This document shows, one piece after another, positions 32,489 through 36,240 of a stretch of 36,240 bases of DNA. The translations under genes were made by a program, and so were the position numbers. Source of the DNA: Candidatus Thorarchaeota archaeon (GTDB taxonomy: Archaea; Asgardarchaeota; Thorarchaeia; Thorarchaeales; Thorarchaeaceae); assembly GCA_016839605.1 (NCBI GenBank), contig JAEOTX010000228.1, positions 1-36,240 of the forward strand. Reading direction: 5' to 3'. The number at the start of each line of letters is the position of its first letter. The first letter of the stretch is position 1. The notes below the pieces were generated by a model. That model was not told the DNA's origin and ran no database searches. It saw only the letters and a program-made list of their open reading frames with translations.

Positions 32489-33474
32489 GTTGCACTCTCT
32501 CCTGTTTCAGTTGTCTTCCATGGTTTGACCTGGAAGTAGTCAAAGAAGTCGGCCTCCACTACGGAGATCTCTTCAAAGGGAACCTTTCTCTCATTCATCA
32601 CTCTGATAAGCGGCAGAATCTGCTCACTCGGGTTATCGATGAAAATCTTCATGGCGTTTCTTCCTGCCATGGCTGTGAATTGCACACCTGGAGCGGTTGC
32701 GAGGCGATCTACAATGGTTGGTGATAACGTTGGCAAAACAATCCTGACGCTCTCGCCCTTTCCAGGGAGCGTAGAGATAAGTTCCTCTGGTGTGCCGAAC
32801 TGGCTCACTAGTCCTTCTTCGAGCAAGCACACCCGTGTACAGTAATCGACAATCTCAAGGTCGTGTGAGATTATCACCATAGTTGTCCCAAGCTCATAGT
32901 TGAGCTGCTTCAAGTAGTTCAGGGTCTCGTGTCTCAGATGAGCGTCAAGGCCGGTCGTAGGCTCGTCGAGAAGAAGAACCGGGGGATCGTGTATCATACC
33001 AAGGCAAATGGAGACCCTCTTCCTCTCGCCTCCGGACAGGCGCTTTACTGCCTTGGTCATTAGCTCCTCATCAAAGCCGAGGATTTCAAGGACGTTGCGC
33101 GAACGTTCCTCAATTTCCTTAGGCCGCATTCCAAAACAGCGACCAAAGAACTCGGCATTCTGAAGTGCAGTGAAATCATAATAGAGGCTGAGATGCTCCA
33201 GCTGTGGTACATATCCAACTAGAAGGGCGATTAGTTTCTCCTGCTTGGTGACATCATAGCCACCTACATATGCCATTCCTTCAGTTGGGCTGATCTGGCC
33301 AGTGAGAACTCTCAGAACAGTCGTCTTTCCTGCCCCAGACGCGCCAATAATTCCTAGGAACTCCTTCTTATTGGCAAAGAATGATACGCCCTTGAGTGCG
33401 TAGAAATCTCCAAAGGCGACCTTGAGGTCTAGGATGTCAATCTCTCTTTCTGGATGTGGGGCTTCATCTGACAT
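32485..33474 (-). CDS. ABC transporter ATP-binding protein
   Basis: 329 residues. Walker A is GASGAGKTT (44-52), the Q-loop Q91, the signature LSGGE (146-150), Walker B LLLDE (167-171), D-loop GLDAH, and the switch H204. About 90 residues after the core form a C-terminal domain (GESVRIVLPTLSPTIVDRL...) that resembles the accessory domain of ABC-2-type exporters or drug/lipid exporters. Start: ATG 33474, with GGAGGTG six bases upstream, directly after the TAA of the preceding gene (TAAGATG); the earlier ATG at 33510 lies inside that gene and is not used. The permease is not in this window and would be expected upstream beyond the right edge. Its energy may be used to move or assemble the surface proteins encoded on both sides. 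Confidence 0.92.
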   Translation of the reverse strand: MSDEAPHPEREIDILDLKVAFGDFYALKGVSFFANKKEFLGIIGASGAGKTTVLRVLTGQISPTEGMAYVGGYDVTKQEKLIALLVGYVPQLEHLSLYYDFTALQNAEFFGRCFGMRPKEIEERSRNVLEILGFDEELMTKAVKRLSGGERKRVSICLGMIHDPPVLLLDEPTTGLDAHLRHETLNYLKQLNYELGTTMVIISHDLEIVDYCTRVCLLEEGLVSQFGTPEELISTLPGKGESVRIVLPTLSPTIVDRLATAPGVQFTAMAGRNAMKIFIDNPSEQILPLIRVMNERKVPFEEISVVEADFFDYFQVKPWKTTETGESAT

Positions 33475-33475
33475 C

Positions 33476-36240
33476 TTACACACCTCCAACCTTATCGCTG
33501 ACTCTTTCAAACAGCCTTCGTCCTTCTTCCACAGTGACCATGAGACTTCTTAGTGCCTCTATCTTCTGGAGACGGTCAAGGTCTTCTCTTTGAATCAAAA
33601 GCTCAATCTGAGTGAATGCTGCTAGGAGTGTATTCAGAACGTTGTCTATTTCTCGCACAAGCTCTGTATCAATCTCCACGATGCGCATTCTCTTTCCTTG
33701 TCTTCTTCGGTTGTAGATTAGACCACTAATCATTGCAAAGAAGATACCAACAGATGCTATGGCTGCCACCTGTGCGAGGGTCAATAATGTTTCCGGACCT
33801 GGCGGAGGTGTGGTCACATCAGGCTCATACAACTCAAAGGTGATTCCTGCATAGGCGTTGGCATAATCCTCCTCACCTAAGATGATAAAGATTCCATGTA
33901 CAACACCTTCATCATGCCAATATGCTGGTATGAATTGAGATGAGTATAGTCCATTTCCTACAAAGCCTGCGATAAAGAAGGCAAGTGTACCGTTTGGAAG
34001 CTCGAATGCAATAGCAACAAAGAGATTGTTCACAGGGTTGCCATAATAATCTGTGACATCGAGGTTAAGATACACGCTCTGTCCAGCTGGATAACGTATT
34101 ATGTCCTGTGACAGGCTGGCTACTCCAGTTAGAGTGTTCAGAAGCAGATACTCATTCAGGTTGTCCAGAAGAATGCTATTATTACACTTGACAAGGTTCT
34201 TGTTCATGAAGATCTTGGAAGAGCCAAAGAGCACCAGCTCTGGTGGAGTCCTGTCAATAACCACTACTGACTTGTCCTGTACCCTTGCACATGCTAATGA
34301 TTGATTCTGCATGATGAAAGTTCCTTCTCCAAGCCAGATGGAGTCTACTCCTTCACCAAGGAACGAGCTCTGAACTATATCCGTAGTGTTTTCCTGCGAA
34401 TGCTCTCCCTCCATGTAGTAGCCATAGGGGGCAAGAAGCTGGTTAATGCCAGTAAGATTCGCATTGTCCTCTACATCACCGAAGATGATTAACTTACCAC
34501 CGTCAATTGTATAGTTTCGTAGCATGCTTACCTCAGTGCTGTTGAACCCTTCAGTTGGACTAAACATCACTACAGCTGCGAACTGGGTCAAAAGCCCCTC
34601 ATCGAGTGCCATCCCTGGAGTTTCAACAAGATCTAGGCCTCTAGCACCCATTTCCTTCTTGAGGTTAGAGAGACCTGAGAATGTGGTCATCCTAAAGGAA
34701 TCAAGTAGCCCTGTCAATGATCCAAGATCGCTTAAATCTCCGAGACTAAAGCCTCCACTTAGCGGGTCATCGTTCCCATTATCTTCGTCCTGCATTGAGG
34801 CTGGAAAACTACCCATGTCGCCTCCAACATCACCTCCGAGGTCGAAGCCACCGCCAAAGTCTCCAAAGGATAAGCCGCCTCCATGTGATGTATCGAGCAA
34901 CAACATCGCTCTTGGATACTCGAGCTCTCTCTCCAGAGTGATATTGGTGGTCCACCCCCGGTCAGTTTCAATGACAAAGTCGCATCGATGATAGCCATCT
35001 ATTGTAATTGGAGGAGCAAAGAGGAACAATGAGAAGTTATAGTATCCCTCAACATTGTCCATGCTAGTCAAGGTGGCATTGCCCCAGTCACTTGCATTAC
35101 CGTACTTTTGCACTGTAAGGTTTCCCAGAGGTACATTAGAGGACACAACAAATGTGTAGAGTCCAAAGTCAGCAGGAAAGTGAATGTCGAATGGTGCAAA
35201 TGGGATTTCTTTTGGAAATACTGATGAAGATGCAATTGGCGTGACAACGAACAAATCACGCATCATGAAATTATCTAGGAGTCCTAATATTGCTGTCAGG
35301 TCAAGTCCTGAGGCTAATAATGAACCTGTTGACAGCGAGAGCGCATCATCGATATTCCCAGCTGTGACCCAGTAAACAGTGTTCATTCCCATTTTCTCAG
35401 GGCTCCACTCAGCAGTCATCGTCACAGCTTGGAAGGGCTCTACTCCATCAAATGAGAAGATTCGACCATATAATGATGATCCATTATCTTCCCCATGCAG
35501 TATGACCATAGCAGCAGTAACATCGCTGACATTCCAGCCTAAGTTCATCACGATTGCCTTCGACTCGTAGTTCTCTCCCATCTCCGCTATCCGTGGTATT
35601 TCCGCCTCAACAACGATGAGGTCATCCTCTGGTGCCCCAGTGGTCTTTGGGTCCAGGTCCCACATCGCATCAATGGATGCATCCATTACTGTCCGGTTCT
35701 CACCAAAACCCATTGCAATTGTCACATTTGCAGGCTGATTCACGGGCAGAAGTCCAAAGTCCCATTTCATAGCCAGTCCAACTGAGCCATCAAAGGTGGT
35801 GGAACTAGTCAGGTTATCATCTGACACATGTGATGAGATATCAGATGAATTTCCTACCTGGAATGCATCTAATGCAATACTCGAATTCAATCCAAAGTAG
35901 AAACTGTCCAGGTTTTCATTGACACTATACGCAAACAGCTCCTGGTTGTTCAGATCATATTTCCCATGGTCATCTTCACTATCACCAAATAGGTCAAGAC
36001 TGTATGATAGGAACAGGCTAACATTCTCAACTGGAGCATGTCCTAGATTGAGGATATATGGCGTGACCCTGAAAGCTGTGAGTGGCTGATCGGAATACTC
36101 AGTGAGATTGTAGGATTCAACGATCAATGTAGTATAGATTTCGTCATCATAAGACAGTACGCCGACATATCGTGAGTAGCCATAGTCCCCTGCACCCAGT
36201 GCTACCTGATGCATCTCGCTCTTGACAGCAAACTCCATGA
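33476..36240 (-). CDS. Large extracellular single-span protein of an ABC transport system (N-terminus beyond right edge)
   Basis: At least 920 residues; the reading frame is open to the right edge, so the start and any signal peptide are missing. The extracellular part is beta-rich with many N-x-S/T sequons (ESYNLTEYS, NSSIAL, ANVTIAM). There is a Gly/Asp-rich low-complexity tract at roughly residues 450-510, then a flavodoxin/GATase1-like piece (LLTQFAAVVMFSPTEGFNSTEVSMLRNYTIDGGKLIIFGD) as found in GldG/DUF4350-type proteins of ABC systems. Near the C-terminus is one span (LAQVAAIASVGIFFAMISGLIYNRRR), then a cytoplasmic coiled-coil tail of about 60 residues (TELVREIDNVLNTLLAAF...). Co-translated with the ATPase 1 bp downstream, it is likely its membrane partner. 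Confidence 0.8.
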   Translation of the reverse strand, partial: MEFAVKSEMHQVALGAGDYGYSRYVGVLSYDDEIYTTLIVESYNLTEYSDQPLTAFRVTPYILNLGHAPVENVSLFLSYSLDLFGDSEDDHGKYDLNNQELFAYSVNENLDSFYFGLNSSIALDAFQVGNSSDISSHVSDDNLTSSTTFDGSVGLAMKWDFGLLPVNQPANVTIAMGFGENRTVMDASIDAMWDLDPKTTGAPEDDLIVVEAEIPRIAEMGENYESKAIVMNLGWNVSDVTAAMVILHGEDNGSSLYGRIFSFDGVEPFQAVTMTAEWSPEKMGMNTVYWVTAGNIDDALSLSTGSLLASGLDLTAILGLLDNFMMRDLFVVTPIASSSVFPKEIPFAPFDIHFPADFGLYTFVVSSNVPLGNLTVQKYGNASDWGNATLTSMDNVEGYYNFSLFLFAPPITIDGYHRCDFVIETDRGWTTNITLERELEYPRAMLLLDTSHGGGLSFGDFGGGFDLGGDVGGDMGSFPASMQDEDNGNDDPLSGGFSLGDLSDLGSLTGLLDSFRMTTFSGLSNLKKEMGARGLDLVETPGMALDEGLLTQFAAVVMFSPTEGFNSTEVSMLRNYTIDGGKLIIFGDVEDNANLTGINQLLAPYGYYMEGEHSQENTTDIVQSSFLGEGVDSIWLGEGTFIMQNQSLACARVQDKSVVVIDRTPPELVLFGSSKIFMNKNLVKCNNSILLDNLNEYLLLNTLTGVASLSQDIIRYPAGQSVYLNLDVTDYYGNPVNNLFVAIAFELPNGTLAFFIAGFVGNGLYSSQFIPAYWHDEGVVHGIFIILGEEDYANAYAGITFELYEPDVTTPPPGPETLLTLAQVAAIASVGIFFAMISGLIYNRRRQGKRMRIVEIDTELVREIDNVLNTLLAAFTQIELLIQREDLDRLQKIEALRSLMVTVEEGRRLFERVSDKVGGV

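Overview
The window looks like archaeal chromosome of moderate GC. Start codons are preceded either by Shine-Dalgarno sequences of the GGAGG/GGTGA type or by TATA-like boxes about 25-35 bp upstream with almost no leader. Genes are packed with ATGA, GTGA and TTGA stop-start overlaps. There is no rRNA, tRNA, CRISPR array or mobile element. The gene style (large N-glycosylation-rich surface proteins, calcium-binding type 3 repeats, tungsten aldehyde oxidoreductase, HTH plus multi-span membrane protein pairs) recalls Asgard archaea such as Thorarchaeia. That assignment is inference, because no phylogenetic marker is present.

Region 1 (1-4727, minus strand) is a run of metabolic genes. In transcription order they are a PHP-type phosphoesterase, an SCP2-like lipid-carrier protein, a nitronate monooxygenase-like flavoprotein, an iron-dependent alcohol dehydrogenase and a tungsten aldehyde:ferredoxin oxidoreductase cut by the left edge. 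The last two could together oxidise alcohols through aldehydes to acids.

Region 2 (4728-12116, plus strand) starts with a promoter carrying three direct repeats spaced exactly 18 bp. It continues with two tandem paralogous small membrane proteins, two tiny translationally coupled ORFs, a multi-span membrane protein, a winged-helix regulator, a second unrelated membrane protein, two membrane-anchored beta-lactamase-fold serine hydrolases and an APH-like kinase. Region 3 (12113-14784, minus strand) holds a DinB/ClbS-like protein with a hairpin over its ribosome-binding site, and two paralogous flavodoxins flanking a helical-repeat protein.

Region 4 (14785-19545, plus strand) is a second version of the membrane-protein/regulator module: a radical SAM/SPASM protein, two more members of the membrane-protein family, a second winged-helix regulator and a Toastrack-like (DUF4097-like) surface protein, closed by a terminator. 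Its promoter has two 18-bp inverted repeats bracketing the TATA box. Regions 2 and 4 together are the best candidate for an undescribed system: a transcriptionally autoregulated envelope-sensing or envelope-remodelling module whose constant core is the membrane protein plus HTH pair and whose accessory genes vary.

Region 5 (19631-23629, plus strand) has a SAM methyltransferase and a 1100-residue fusion of a GNAT acetyltransferase to a large beta-rich body. Region 6 (23634-36240, minus strand) is a tightly overlapping operon: a large extracellular single-span protein cut by the right edge, an ABC ATPase, a 2251-residue surface protein with a propeller head and about 70 calcium-binding repeats, a YhhN-like membrane protein and a TPR protein. 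It looks like a cell-surface apparatus tied to an ABC transporter whose permease probably lies beyond the right edge.
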